From positions 1 to 64,000 of the forward strand of contig JASBTZ010000005.1 in the NCBI GenBank assembly GCA_030148165.1: a DNA stretch of 64,000 nt, read 5' to 3'. Positions 7,243 through 17,233 of this stretch are shown piece after piece. The notes below the pieces were generated by a model. That model did not search any database, was not told where the DNA came from, and was given only the letters and a program-made list of their open reading frames with translations. Position 1 is the stretch's first letter, and the number at the start of each line of letters is the position of its first letter. The stretch is from Bacteroidota bacterium (GTDB lineage: Bacteria > Bacteroidota > Bacteroidia > Flavobacteriales_D > Crocinitomicaceae). A program made the translations under genes and the position numbers.

Positions 7243-8300
7243 TATCATCTCTTGAGGGACTCAAAGTTATTGATGCCAGTAGTGTCCTGGCGGGTCCTGC
7301 TGTGGGAACATTCTTCGCAGAGTTAGGAGCTGAAGTAGTAAAAATCGAACATCCGACACGCAAAGATGTTACGAGATCATGGAAGACGTCGCATGAGGAT
7401 CCGGAAACACCTTTATCCGCATATTTTGCCAGTATCAATTATGGCAAACAGTACTGTGAATTAGATCTGACTGATGAGCTTGACCATCTCGAGTTTTTGG
7501 ATTTAATAGCTGAAGCAGATGTATTGCTAACCAATTTTAAAAAAGGTGATGATCAGAAATTCGGTATTGCGGATGAGAAATTATTGACAATCAATCCGCG
7601 CTTAATTATCGGTAAGATTTCCGGATATGGAAGCGAAAGCGATCGCGTTGCTTATGATCTCATTCTTCAAGCTGAATCAGGATTCATGTCAATAAATGGT
7701 CCGGCGGATGGTGCTCCAACGAAAATGCCTGTCGCATTAATCGATGTTCTGGCAGCTCATCAACTGAAAGAAGCTATTCTTCTTTCGTTATATGAAAGAG
7801 AAAAAACAGGTCGTGGCAGGAGCATTGAAGTTTCTTTATATGAGGCCGCAGTGTCCAGCCTGGTTAATCAGGCCTCAAATTATCTGATGACCGGTGTGAT
7901 ACCGACCCGAATGGGATCTAAACACCCGAATATTGCGCCGTATGGAGAATTGTTTAACACAAAAGACGGTTCTACTATCACCTTTGCTATTGGCTCTGAC
8001 GTTCACTTTCAAAAATTATGTCAGGTATTAAATATGAACGATATAGCCGACGATAGCCGATTCTCCAGTAATCAGCAACGCGTGATTAACAGAAAGGATT
8101 TGGAAACACTGATCACGGAAGCTGTGATTCTTTTCGAATCTTCCGAATTACTAGACAAACTTCAATCACAGAATGTTCCAGCGGGTAAAGTATTAAATAT
8201 TGCTGAAGTCTTCAAAAACCCGAAAGCACGAGGAATGATTCGTGAAGAAGAAATAGAGGGTGTACAAACCAAACGTGTGACTTCTATTGCATTCAAATGA
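7224..8300 (+). CDS. CaiB/BaiF family CoA transferase
   Basis: A 358-residue class III CoA transferase. Recognisable are the N-terminal motif LEGLKVIDASSVLAGPAVG, YDLILQAESG (about 144-153) and ALIDVLA with the likely catalytic aspartate D174. The protein is shorter than formyl-CoA transferase (about 430). No ATG lies near the N-terminus: the only conventional start is TTG at 7224, which overlaps the cytochrome gene by 19 bases. The substrate acids cannot be told from sequence. Overlaps the GNAT start downstream (ATGA). Confidence 0.85.
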   Translation: MGTGTLISSLEGLKVIDASSVLAGPAVGTFFAELGAEVVKIEHPTRKDVTRSWKTSHEDPETPLSAYFASINYGKQYCELDLTDELDHLEFLDLIAEADVLLTNFKKGDDQKFGIADEKLLTINPRLIIGKISGYGSESDRVAYDLILQAESGFMSINGPADGAPTKMPVALIDVLAAHQLKEAILLSLYEREKTGRGRSIEVSLYEAAVSSLVNQASNYLMTGVIPTRMGSKHPNIAPYGELFNTKDGSTITFAIGSDVHFQKLCQVLNMNDIADDSRFSSNQQRVINRKDLETLITEAVILFESSELLDKLQSQNVPAGKVLNIAEVFKNPKARGMIREEEIEGVQTKRVTSIAFK

Positions 8301-8728
8301 TCGAAATACGTACACCTCAAACGGATGATGAGTGGAATGATTACTATCAACTTCGATACGACTTGCTCAGAAAACCACTTGGTAAGGAGCCTGGCAGCGA
8401 AAGAAACGACGGAGATGAAAACGGTATCCATCTGGCACTTTACGATAACGGTCAATTGGCCGCTATAACTCGTTTGGATCAAGCCGATACTAAAATAGCT
8501 CAAGTGCGATTTGTAGCTGTATCTGAAGAATTTCGAAGGCAGGGATTCGGTAAACTGATCATGGAAGAATCAGAAAGCCTTGCCAGGGATCGCGGCGATC
8601 GTAAGATGATACTGCATGCAAGAGAAAATGCGCTGGAGTTTTATAGAGAATTAGGATATCGATTAATTGAGAAAACGCACTTGCTCTTTGGTCAGGTTCA
8701 GCATTACTTAATGGAAAGGAATCTTTAG
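8297..8728 (+). CDS. GNAT family N-acetyltransferase
   Basis: A 143-residue single-domain GNAT. The acetyl-CoA pyrophosphate loop is RRQGFGK (80-86), followed by the helix of motif A and the C-terminal ENALEFYRELGY segment typical of the fold. The ATG overlaps the CoA transferase stop by four bases, so the two are co-translated and may act on related metabolites, though this is only inference. The 3' end overlaps the convergent gene by four bases. Confidence 0.85.
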   Translation: MIEIRTPQTDDEWNDYYQLRYDLLRKPLGKEPGSERNDGDENGIHLALYDNGQLAAITRLDQADTKIAQVRFVAVSEEFRRQGFGKLIMEESESLARDRGDRKMILHARENALEFYRELGYRLIEKTHLLFGQVQHYLMERNL

Positions 8729-9291
8729 ATCTTAACCTTTCGCATTCTTTCAGAAACACGTTTCGTGATCAATTTGAACAGTAGTTTCGCATCTTGCTCA
8801 CTTAGCTTTCTGCCAAACCTGATTACACGTCCCATATAATCAAATTCGATTCGTTCACCACCTCTTATCCAGGGTGAAGATTCCCATGCTGTCTGAATCG
8901 ACCGTTCTTTGGGTATCACTACCCTAATCTTCTCAACATTTTGAAAGTAGTACGGTGTTGCTCTACCATATCCGCGAATAGAGTTCTTCAGAATAATTCC
9001 TGTTTCATCAATCTTTATCGATTCTTTTCCCCAGATGAGCCAGAAAAATCCTCGTGTTACACGGATAGCGTAATACACCCAGAAGGAAAGAAATACATAT
9101 AAAGCAATTTTTTCCTGATCAGTTAAATTGAGTGTAAACAATGCCCAAAAAGTAATTGCTCCGATCACAAACCACATGGACACCCAGGCTCCCATCAATG
9201 CATTCACCAAAAGCTTCTGTTCAGGCTCAATTATGATGGTCGTTTTCTTTTTATCGTCAATAAAGGAAATACGCTCTCCGATCCATTTCAT
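8725..9291 (-). CDS. two-helix membrane protein, unknown
   Basis: A 188-residue protein with two membrane segments (about 28-54 and 61-86). A C-terminal soluble domain (about 88-188) has alternating hydrophobic residues and resembles bacterial PH-like domains in pattern, without clear signature. It starts MKWIGERISF at an ATG. Convergent with the GNAT gene, with a four-base overlap of coding ends. No function can be assigned. Confidence 0.68.
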   Translation of the reverse strand: MKWIGERISFIDDKKKTTIIIEPEQKLLVNALMGAWVSMWFVIGAITFWALFTLNLTDQEKIALYVFLSFWVYYAIRVTRGFFWLIWGKESIKIDETGIILKNSIRGYGRATPYYFQNVEKIRVVIPKERSIQTAWESSPWIRGGERIEFDYMGRVIRFGRKLSEQDAKLLFKLITKRVSERMRKVKI

Positions 9292-9325
9292 GGTACAAAA
9301 ATATCCAATTTACTTTACGACCAAT

Positions 9326-9356
9326 AAAAAAAGGGTGGCTTTCGGCCACCCTTTCT
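9326..9356 (-). terminator. intrinsic terminator of the Omp28-like gene
   Basis: GGGTGGC (9333-9339) pairs with GCCACCC (9345-9351) around loop TTTCG, flanked by AAA/TTT. Read on the minus strand it is followed by TTTTTTATTGG. It lies 17 bases past the stop of the gene at 9373-11391. Confidence 0.85.
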
Positions 9357-9372
9357 ATACGGATCAATATAA

Positions 9373-11391
9373 TTAATCGATCATTAGTCGCTTAGTCATT
9401 ACCTGTCCGTTAACAGTCAATTCAACTAAATAAACTCCAGAGCTAAGCTCAGATGTATTTAGATCCACTGTTGAACTAGGAATCATTCCATAATCAGTAG
9501 AAGCAATCACTTTACCATTCATGTCCTTAAGTGCCAACTGAACGTCAGCTTCCTGAGGAAGTGTAATAGCAATTGTAGTGAACGTTGATGCCGGGTTTGG
9601 ATAGATGTTCAAGAAGTCATCAACCTGATCAATTAAGATCTCTCCGATTGAGCTTGAGCATGCGTTAACAAATCCATTAGCAACAGCTTCATTGATTGTC
9701 GTTTTATCAGCATTGTTAATCATTCCTCCTGGTTGAGTCAACATTCCAATAATATGAACGTTGTTTTCATCCCAAGACGCAGGTAGAATGAATGTATAAT
9801 TCTGAGTAATAACTTCTCCTGAGTTAAATGTAGTCGGGAAACACTCATTGTGACCATCGAAATCCGGAGCAATTGCTCTCGCTACGTGATCGTATACCAT
9901 TTGAGCAGCCGGAACCGGGTTAGGAAGAGACTCATATCCTCCCATAGGACCTTGTGCACCACCTGCATAATAGTTAGTCTGTGCGTATCCTGAAGTCGAT
10001 CCAGTTACTCCATCTTCTGTTAGAACACAAAGCATTTTATACTGACTTGTTCCATTTGTTTGGAAATCAGCAGTAATTGACACATTCAACTCTCTGGTAG
10101 AAGCATTCCATGTTGCACCGTTAGTCATTAATGCAGCCGGAGCTACCTGAAGTCTTGTGAAGAAGTCTGTACTCATTGCAGAAGGATCTACTTCCGGCCC
10201 TCTGTCAACAAGTGCACTAGGGTATCCAGCAATCAATGCTGAGAATGGAGTGTCATAATCAGCAACAACCATTGGGTCACCATTGTGAACCGCAATACCA
10301 GCCCAATACGGACCATAATCTGCTTCATACTGATCCATGAAAACTGCACCTCTTGGACACCATCCACACCATGTTCCTGTTCCTTCTTCACCCACAACTA
10401 CTTTACCTGCAGCAGGTGTTATCGGATCAACCAATGCACACCCATCATCATCAGATGGATCGTCATCAGTACCTCCATTTACGTTACTTACGGTAGCAAC
10501 TGCTGTGTTAGGCCCTGACACTAATGGTATTGGCGTAGCGAAGTTTACGTCATATGTCTGTCCAGAAGTTAAATTCTGACCAGTAACATTCTCCGTATAC
10601 GGTGTTCCATTGTATGTTAAAGTCACATCAAATGAGTTAAGTGCTACTGTTCCAGCATTCACAACAGTTACAGTTGGATATGCATTCAAGCCAGCAATTG
10701 CAGGTCCCATATCAACAGCACTAACAGCTGCGTTCAAGTTTGATGGCGTGTATGCTACCCAGTCAAAAGATACATCGTCCACGTAGAAGATGTATGATGC
10801 ATCAATCGGATATAAATCCAATGAAGCCACACTGTTTATGCCATTCGCCCAAACACCGATGCATGCTCCGTCAACTGAAGCTTGCCATCTTCCTGTGCTT
10901 AGATTTGCTTCAATAGTCAATGTAAACCATGTTCCAGGAGTATACGTTCCTGAGGCAGTAACAGATGCCCCATCATCAATCGTGATAACACCATTTTCCA
11001 TGAAACAGTTCATAGCCCAGGTTGTTCCAATCACTGGATCTCCCTGGAAGTTGAAATATGCATTATTACCACTCGCAACGTAGAAATCTGACTGATAAGT
11101 GAATATTCCATTTGTGTATTGCGTTCCAAAATCCAGAACTACATCTTGAGGTCCACCAGCGGCAGCTCCTACAAAATAAATTGAATTTGTACCACTCGAA
11201 GCCTGACCTGAAGAAATCTGAACATCCTCAGCCCCTCCTTCTGTCCCACTCCAAGTAGTCCATTCTACAGACTGAGGTCCTAAATATGACCCCACTGCAT
11301 AACTTTCGAAATCATCTGAAAAGATCTGAGCATTTAGCCCGAACCCAACAAGTAAAGATGATAATAGAATTGTAACCTTTTTCATAAGCAT
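9373..11391 (-). CDS. Omp28-like protein with T9SS type A sorting domain
   Basis: A 672-residue exported protein. It has a signal peptide (to about residue 21, FGLNAQ; start ATG at 11391 or at 11385), a jellyroll/LamG-like region (about 25-215), an Ig-like CARDB-type region (about 216-320) and a thioredoxin-like Omp28 module whose W341-C-G-W-C345 resembles a redox CxxC. The last 80 residues form a type A C-terminal sorting domain (IYPNPAS ... GVYLVELTVNGQVMTKRLMID, cited by its ends). It should cross the outer membrane by T9SS. Single gene with its own terminator. Confidence 0.85.
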   Translation of the reverse strand: MLMKKVTILLSSLLVGFGLNAQIFSDDFESYAVGSYLGPQSVEWTTWSGTEGGAEDVQISSGQASSGTNSIYFVGAAAGGPQDVVLDFGTQYTNGIFTYQSDFYVASGNNAYFNFQGDPVIGTTWAMNCFMENGVITIDDGASVTASGTYTPGTWFTLTIEANLSTGRWQASVDGACIGVWANGINSVASLDLYPIDASYIFYVDDVSFDWVAYTPSNLNAAVSAVDMGPAIAGLNAYPTVTVVNAGTVALNSFDVTLTYNGTPYTENVTGQNLTSGQTYDVNFATPIPLVSGPNTAVATVSNVNGGTDDDPSDDDGCALVDPITPAAGKVVVGEEGTGTWCGWCPRGAVFMDQYEADYGPYWAGIAVHNGDPMVVADYDTPFSALIAGYPSALVDRGPEVDPSAMSTDFFTRLQVAPAALMTNGATWNASTRELNVSITADFQTNGTSQYKMLCVLTEDGVTGSTSGYAQTNYYAGGAQGPMGGYESLPNPVPAAQMVYDHVARAIAPDFDGHNECFPTTFNSGEVITQNYTFILPASWDENNVHIIGMLTQPGGMINNADKTTINEAVANGFVNACSSSIGEILIDQVDDFLNIYPNPASTFTTIAITLPQEADVQLALKDMNGKVIASTDYGMIPSSTVDLNTSELSSGVYLVELTVNGQVMTKRLMID

Positions 11392-11479
11392 TAATATAAG
11401 TTTCGTTTGCCTACGAATTTAAGGCATTTTATTCCAATTTCCTGATATTTAGTCGCTTTATTTGACTATTCTTGAATTC

Positions 11480-12562
11480 TTATTTATAATAGCTGAAGTC
11501 TTGATTATTCTTGATACTCTTAACTGATTCATAAATAAGACGAATCGAATTTTCAACATCTTCTCTTCGGCAAGTCTCTACTGTAGTATGCATATAGCGC
11601 AAAGGAAGTGAGATCAGTACGCTAGGCACTCCTTCATTGGAATAGGCGAAAGCATCTGTATCCGTCCCTGTCGCTCTCGAAGCCGCAGCACGCTGAAATG
11701 GAATTTTATGCTTGTTAGCTGTTTTGATGACGAGATTCAACAGGTTATTTTGTACTGCAGGTCCATACGTTAAAACTGGTCCTTCTCCGGATTTCAGATC
11801 GCCTTGTTCTACCTTATTGATCATCGGCGTATTAGTATCATGACAAACATCGGTGACAATCGCTACATCAGGACTGATCTTTTGAGCAATCATTTGAGCA
11901 CCTCTCAGACCCACTTCTTCCTGTACTGAATTCACGACGTATAAGCCGAAGGGAAGTTTCGCTTTTTCCTTGTGTAATAGTCTAGCAACTTCAGCAATCA
12001 TAAATCCACCCATTCGATTATCCAATGCTCTTCCACAATATCTGTTTTTATTTAACATCATGAACTCATCTTCGAATGTAACCACACAGCCTACGTGAAT
12101 TCCCATTTTTTCAACCTCATCCTTTGATGAACAACCACAATCAAGAAAAATATTTTTGAGACTTGGTGCTTCTTCTTTTCCCGGGGTTCTCGTATGAATC
12201 GCCGGCCAGCCAAAAATTGCCTTGACTACTCCTTTATCCGTGTGAATGTTGACCCTCTTTGATGGTGCAATCATGTGATCTGACCCACCATTTCGTCTCA
12301 CGTAAATAAAACCATCATCCGTTATATAGTGCACAAACCAGGAGATTTCATCCGCATGGGCTTCGATGACCACCTTGTATTTAGCTTCAGGGTTAATCAC
12401 GCCAACTACTGTTCCATAGTTGTCAGAAAAATGATCATCGATATATGGCCGAATGTAATCGAGCCATATTTTTTGACCTTCAACCTCGAAACCCGTAGGA
12501 GATGGATTATTTAAATATTCTTCAAGAAATTTTTCTGATTTCGACGTGATCACTTTTTTCAT
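11480..12562 (-). CDS. M42 family metallopeptidase
   Basis: A 360-residue co-catalytic aminopeptidase of the M42 (glutamyl aminopeptidase/endoglucanase FrvX) family. Metal-ligand regions are visible: H69 (EAHADE), D181 (RALDNR), E215/E216 (VQEEVG), D238 (VTDVCHD) and a histidine in RYMHTTVE. No signal peptide, so cytoplasmic. The 5' end of its mRNA contains an inverted repeat, CATTTGCTG / CAGCAAATG, whose 3' arm contains the start codon. Confidence 0.92.
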   Translation of the reverse strand: MKKVITSKSEKFLEEYLNNPSPTGFEVEGQKIWLDYIRPYIDDHFSDNYGTVVGVINPEAKYKVVIEAHADEISWFVHYITDDGFIYVRRNGGSDHMIAPSKRVNIHTDKGVVKAIFGWPAIHTRTPGKEEAPSLKNIFLDCGCSSKDEVEKMGIHVGCVVTFEDEFMMLNKNRYCGRALDNRMGGFMIAEVARLLHKEKAKLPFGLYVVNSVQEEVGLRGAQMIAQKISPDVAIVTDVCHDTNTPMINKVEQGDLKSGEGPVLTYGPAVQNNLLNLVIKTANKHKIPFQRAAASRATGTDTDAFAYSNEGVPSVLISLPLRYMHTTVETCRREDVENSIRLIYESVKSIKNNQDFSYYK

Positions 12563-12590
12563 TTGCTGAGTTTTATGAATACAGCAAATG
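12560..12590 (-). repeat. inverted repeat covering the M42 peptidase start codon
   Basis: CATTTGCTG (12560-12568) and CAGCAAATG (12582-12590) are perfect 9-base arms separated by 13 bases. In the minus-strand transcript the start codon ATG is the last three bases of the 3' arm. It could fold to hide the start codon, or be a regulator-binding dyad. Confidence 0.5.
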
Positions 12591-12602
12591 TAACAAAAAG
12601 GC

Positions 12603-15600
12603 TTATCTCATAAGTGTGATATTTCCTTTTATGATAGTCTCCACATCGTCTATACAAATAGCCTTCAGATAATAATCGTAGACATCCGGATCCATCATTT
12701 TTCCACGGAATGTACCGTCCCATCCTTCCGATCGATCAAAAGTCTCAAAAACTAATTCTCCCCATCGATCATAGATTCTGAACACCATCTCTTTTACCAG
12801 TGCACCACGTACATAAAGCACTTCATTCTCATCATCTCCATTTGGAGAAAAGGCATTTGGAACATAGATGTACGGTTCTTCACAATAGAAGACGAATGTT
12901 TGAATCAGCACCGTATCCATTTTTGTACAAACTCCGTCGCTTGCCAATAAAGTGTATAGAGTTGTCTGATCGACTATCGCCTCTGTATTTTGTGCATTCA
13001 CATTCGCCACACCAATACCCGGCACCCAGGTATAGGTATATCCTCCAGGATTGCCATACAGCGTTACAGTCGCTCCTTCCGGAACCAGATACTCTGAAGC
13101 GGAGGCCTCAACTACTCCATTCGGAATGTATCCTACATTAATCAAGATTGAATCATTCACAACACATCCTGTACTTGAGGATGCTGTCACATATACATAT
13201 TGTGTTGTCGAAGGTGCAACCAATACCGTATTGGAAGTAGACGGATTGACTATAATGGAATCTTCGTCCCATTCATAAGTAAATGTTATCGCTGGATTCG
13301 TATTTGTTGCAGTAATTAAAGTTTGATCTCCGGCACAGATGGAATCATTACCAGATAATATTAAGGCCGAGCCTATAAAATCGACAACTACGCTATCAAT
13401 TATAGAACAACCGGGATTACTTGCCTGAATATAATAGGTCATAGGGCCCGACGGAGTAACCGTATAAGTTGAATCTGATGTATTGCTATTTAGCGTATCT
13501 GTAAAATTGATATTAGAAGACCAAATGAAAGTCGTTGCGGTACCGTTGGTGAAAGCTGTCAAATCAACTGAGGTGGGCACACACAATTCCTGATCCGGAG
13601 TAGTTGAAATCTCGAGAGAGTCCGTCACTGTTATGGTGATTTCTGCGGTATCTGTCAACAAGCAAATACTATCCGTAACATATAGGAACACCTGATATAC
13701 ACCCGGAGTATCATAAGTTTGAACCGGATTAAAGACAACCGATGTGGTATCCCCATTTCCGAAGTCCCACAAATAAGCATCTCCCTGCGTGGAGAAATTA
13801 TCAAATGTTACGGTCATAGATGCACATCCGAGATTGTCATCCACCGTAAATTCCGCATCCGGAATTAATTCAAAATCATATTTGAAAACAATATTGTTGC
13901 AGTTGGTACTCAGGTTTTGAGAAGACCATGCCCCTGGCGTAGTTGGGAAATCACTAAATCCACCGCAACCTCCACAGACTGATTGATATACAACGCCATT
14001 TTTATCAAACCTGGACGTTCCTCCGTCCACATGTTCCTGAGCACTTGCTCCACCGAGATATGACCCATAGAGCAATCCTGTCATTTCTGCTTTGATAACG
14101 ATTAAATAGAAATCAAAACCGTTCGGAGGTGTTGGCTGTTCAGCGGTTGTTGGAGTAATAGGCATACCTCCCATTGGGGTTCCCTGAAGAATATTCGCAC
14201 CCCATCCGGATACATATATGTTACCACAGATATCAACTAAAAATGCCGCTGGAGATATATTAATCGTTGGTGATCCATTACCAAACACGGTAGAATTAAT
14301 GGGCGCGGTTAGATTCGGATCTAATTTCACAACAAACTGGCTACTGCCCGGGTTAACGAAAGCGGCATTAATTACGGGAAAAAGACTCCCTTCCGATTGT
14401 CCGAGCAAGAAAATATTATCATTTCTATCAATTTCTACAAAAAAGCTTTGGTCGTAATCAACCGTACCAATATATGATGCGTTGGTGATTGTTGAACCAC
14501 CTGGGTCAAGTTTAACAACAAACCCGTCTGTTTTACCCCCATTATAAGTTGTTTGCCAGGAACCCCCTGTCACCGTGAGGTTATTTGAGCTTGTACCGCC
14601 GGCAAAGACGATATTACTCGAAGAATCTACTTTAACTGAATAACACGCATCGTTGTTTGTTCCACCGTAATAACTCGACCACATTAACGTTGATAAATCG
14701 GGAGTGAACTGGAAGACCACGCCATCCTGTTGACCCGCATTAGTAGGTTGAAAGGCGTTTAGCGTCGTGAAATCTGTTGAGCGAGAACAAGAAGCAACCA
14801 GGCAGTTACCGCTCTGATCAAGCATGATTTCACCTCTGAATTGGTCACCGTAATTGTAAGTCAGGGAGTCATATGCAGCTACACTACTGTACGTACCCGA
14901 GCTAATCTTGTAGTTGACACCATCATTCAATGAGCCTCCCATATACGTCGATGCCATCAGATTCTGGCCATTTGCACTGATCTTGGCTACATATATGTCT
15001 GTTCCCTGATTGGTGTAATATACGCCGTTGTAATAATAATTAGCTCCTGCTGTTCCTCCTGCGTGCGATGTCTGATAACCACCCTGTATCGGGAAATCCG
15101 TACTTGACGTAGCACCGTAGATGTAAACATTGTTATCGTTGTCACAAATCAAACTATGAGCTGTTTCCGTTCCTTGAACCCCATCTCCTCCTCCTAAAAA
15201 TGTCGTCCATATCATCGATGTTCCATCTTGAGAGTACTTCGAAATAAATACGTCAGTGATACCGTAGTTACCATTATTCGCTACCGTAAAATTTGAATTC
15301 ACATCATAAGCCAGCGGGTCGGGTGTCGGATAAGCATTTCCAAAAACAATGCCTCCCGAATATGCTGTTCCATCATGACCATATGTTGCTGTCATTCCGA
15401 AATTATCTGTAATAGATCCACTATATGTCGCAAATACGAGAACCGGATCAATTATCAGTTTTGCAGTGGGATTATAGTCGCCCATTTTGAAGCTTACTTC
15501 CCCATTATTCAATTCAAACGAACAGGGTACTTCTAAAATTTTTCCGTTGACTATCTGATAGGCATAGGGCGCTTCCTCCATGATATCACCAAGATCTGTG

Positions 15601-16175
15601 TGAATAACTAAACGCCCTTTCTTATCTATTTTTAGGTCCTTCTGACCGAAGTATGACAATCTAATCTTGGATGGATCAACTCCTGCCTGAACGTGAAATT
15701 CATACTTCAATTCCTGATGATCTTCAATTAATTTGAGGTCTATGCCGTCATAAAATTCCTTTAATGTCGCTTCACCATAACCATGCACCTCCGAAGCCCA
15801 GTGATCGGGATCATTACCAATGAAATAATTGTAATAGGCTGTTGTTGATTTCTCTTTATGGATATCACTTACTTTATTTGAACCTAAAAAATTTAAGTGA
15901 AGTACACGTTGCTTGATTTCTTCGTTCAATTCGCCTCTTTCAGGGGCTAAGTGAGCTTCATTCATCGCACTCAAATCCTGAATATGAAAGACAAACTTAT
16001 TTTGTTGAATCCAAAGATTTCCACCGTGAAATTTTGACATAAAAAGAATGTCCTTATTCCACTGCCCTTTATTTTCGATAAAAGCATGGTGAATCGAGTG
16101 ATCGTGTTCAATCTCCTGACTGTAGGAGCTCAACCCAGTGAAAATGCATATAAAAAGAAGTAGAAGTTGTTTCAT
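12603..16175 (-). CDS. SBBP-repeat/PKD surface protein with T9SS type B domain
   Basis: About 1190 residues, starting at the ATG at 16175, which begins a clean signal peptide (MKQLLLLFICIFTGLSSYSQ). The N-terminal domain has the ENKGQW motif that opens many Bacteroidota beta-propeller proteins. SBBP-type propeller repeats (VYIYGATSSTDFP, WSSYYGGTNNDA and similar) fill about 240-780. A PKD domain follows (YLWDFGNGDT), then Ig-like regions. The last 90 residues are the gliding motility-associated type B sorting domain (YVPNAFSPNGDDENE ... IYDRWGELVFE). It is a probable surface or adhesin protein; partners are unknown. Confidence 0.88.
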   Translation of the reverse strand: MKQLLLLFICIFTGLSSYSQEIEHDHSIHHAFIENKGQWNKDILFMSKFHGGNLWIQQNKFVFHIQDLSAMNEAHLAPERGELNEEIKQRVLHLNFLGSNKVSDIHKEKSTTAYYNYFIGNDPDHWASEVHGYGEATLKEFYDGIDLKLIEDHQELKYEFHVQAGVDPSKIRLSYFGQKDLKIDKKGRLVIHTDLGDIMEEAPYAYQIVNGKILEVPCSFELNNGEVSFKMGDYNPTAKLIIDPVLVFATYSGSITDNFGMTATYGHDGTAYSGGIVFGNAYPTPDPLAYDVNSNFTVANNGNYGITDVFISKYSQDGTSMIWTTFLGGGDGVQGTETAHSLICDNDNNVYIYGATSSTDFPIQGGYQTSHAGGTAGANYYYNGVYYTNQGTDIYVAKISANGQNLMASTYMGGSLNDGVNYKISSGTYSSVAAYDSLTYNYGDQFRGEIMLDQSGNCLVASCSRSTDFTTLNAFQPTNAGQQDGVVFQFTPDLSTLMWSSYYGGTNNDACYSVKVDSSSNIVFAGGTSSNNLTVTGGSWQTTYNGGKTDGFVVKLDPGGSTITNASYIGTVDYDQSFFVEIDRNDNIFLLGQSEGSLFPVINAAFVNPGSSQFVVKLDPNLTAPINSTVFGNGSPTINISPAAFLVDICGNIYVSGWGANILQGTPMGGMPITPTTAEQPTPPNGFDFYLIVIKAEMTGLLYGSYLGGASAQEHVDGGTSRFDKNGVVYQSVCGGCGGFSDFPTTPGAWSSQNLSTNCNNIVFKYDFELIPDAEFTVDDNLGCASMTVTFDNFSTQGDAYLWDFGNGDTTSVVFNPVQTYDTPGVYQVFLYVTDSICLLTDTAEITITVTDSLEISTTPDQELCVPTSVDLTAFTNGTATTFIWSSNINFTDTLNSNTSDSTYTVTPSGPMTYYIQASNPGCSIIDSVVVDFIGSALILSGNDSICAGDQTLITATNTNPAITFTYEWDEDSIIVNPSTSNTVLVAPSTTQYVYVTASSSTGCVVNDSILINVGYIPNGVVEASASEYLVPEGATVTLYGNPGGYTYTWVPGIGVANVNAQNTEAIVDQTTLYTLLASDGVCTKMDTVLIQTFVFYCEEPYIYVPNAFSPNGDDENEVLYVRGALVKEMVFRIYDRWGELVFETFDRSEGWDGTFRGKMMDPDVYDYYLKAICIDDVETIIKGNITLMR

Positions 16176-16254
16176 TAAATGGTCCGCTATCACCTCTAAA
16201 TTAAGGAATTTAAAGTAAGACGCAAAAAAGACAAACATAGTTTACTTAAATCCT

Positions 16255-16262
16255 TAAATTTG
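16255..16262 (+). promoter_or_regulatory. -7 element upstream of the second NMO gene
   Basis: TAAATTTG matches TAnnTTTG and lies 17 bases before the ATG at 16280. No convincing TTG is present at the -33 distance, so only the -7 half is supported. Confidence 0.3.
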
Positions 16263-16279
16263 ATTCACAATCCTGATGA

Positions 16280-17233
16280 ATGAATAATAAAATCACAGAA
16301 CTTTTCGGAATTCAATATCCCATTATACAAGCAGGTATGATATGGTGTTCAGGTTGGGAGCTTGCATCAGCTGTTTCCAATGCGGGTGGACTCGGAATTA
16401 TCGGTTCTGGATCTATGTATCCCGATGTATTAAAGGAGCACGTCAAGAAGTGTAAAGTGGCAACTGACAAACCATTTGCTGTAAACCTGCCTATGCTATA
16501 CCCTGATATTGACAAACATATTGAAACGATCGTTGACTATGACGTTCCGATTGTCTTCACTTCTGCCGGTAATCCTAAGACTTATACGGAATATTTAAAA
16601 AGCAAAGGAAAGATTGTTGTTCATGTCGTCTCGAGCCTGAAATTTGCCCTAAAGGCTGAAGCTGCCGGTGTTGATGCAGTAGTCGCGGAAGGATTCGAAG
16701 CAGGAGGACATAATGGTCGTGATGAGACCACTACACTTTGTTTGATTCCGGGTGTAGCAAATGAAATCAAAATACCCTTGATCGCGGCTGGCGGAATTGG
16801 TAGTGGCAGAGCCATATTAGCTGCTTTGAACCTCGGTGCTGATGGTGTTCAAATTGGCAGCCGATTTGTAGCTTCACTGGAATCAAGTGCACACAATAAT
16901 TTCAAGCAGGCCGTTGTAAACGCCAAGGAAGGTGATACACTACTAACACTGAAAGAAATCACACCGGTTCGCTTGATCAAAAACGATTTTTATCAAAAAG
17001 TTCATGAGCTCTATGAACAATGCGGGAACGAAGATGCACTACGCAATTTACTTGGACGCGGCAGAGCAAAGAAAGGCATGTTCGAAGGAGATCTGCAAGA
17101 AGGGGAACTCGAAATCGGCCAGGTTTCTGGATTGATACACGATATCAAACCTGCCGCTGAGATCATCGAAGATCTACTTGCGGAATACCGGCTTGCTAAA
17201 AGCGAACAAACGAGCGGTAAGTTTAATTTCTAA
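16280..17233 (+). CDS. nitronate monooxygenase family flavoprotein (paralogue)
   Basis: A 317-residue FMN TIM-barrel protein of the same family as 3938-4930. It has IQAGM near the N-terminus, EAGGHNG with H144, IAAGGIGSG (about 168-176) and LGADGVQIGSRF. The conserved histidine and phosphate-binding loops suggest an active flavoprotein; the substrate is not determined. Its stop overlaps the ATG of the following M16 peptidase (TAATG), so the two are co-translated, although no functional link is obvious. Confidence 0.86.
   Translation: MNNKITELFGIQYPIIQAGMIWCSGWELASAVSNAGGLGIIGSGSMYPDVLKEHVKKCKVATDKPFAVNLPMLYPDIDKHIETIVDYDVPIVFTSAGNPKTYTEYLKSKGKIVVHVVSSLKFALKAEAAGVDAVVAEGFEAGGHNGRDETTTLCLIPGVANEIKIPLIAAGGIGSGRAILAALNLGADGVQIGSRFVASLESSAHNNFKQAVVNAKEGDTLLTLKEITPVRLIKNDFYQKVHELYEQCGNEDALRNLLGRGRAKKGMFEGDLQEGELEIGQVSGLIHDIKPAAEIIEDLLAEYRLAKSEQTSGKFNF

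Noticed and set aside
9128-9376. 82-codon plus-strand frame
   Set aside because: It is antisense to the two-helix membrane protein gene and runs over the terminator; no homology is seen.
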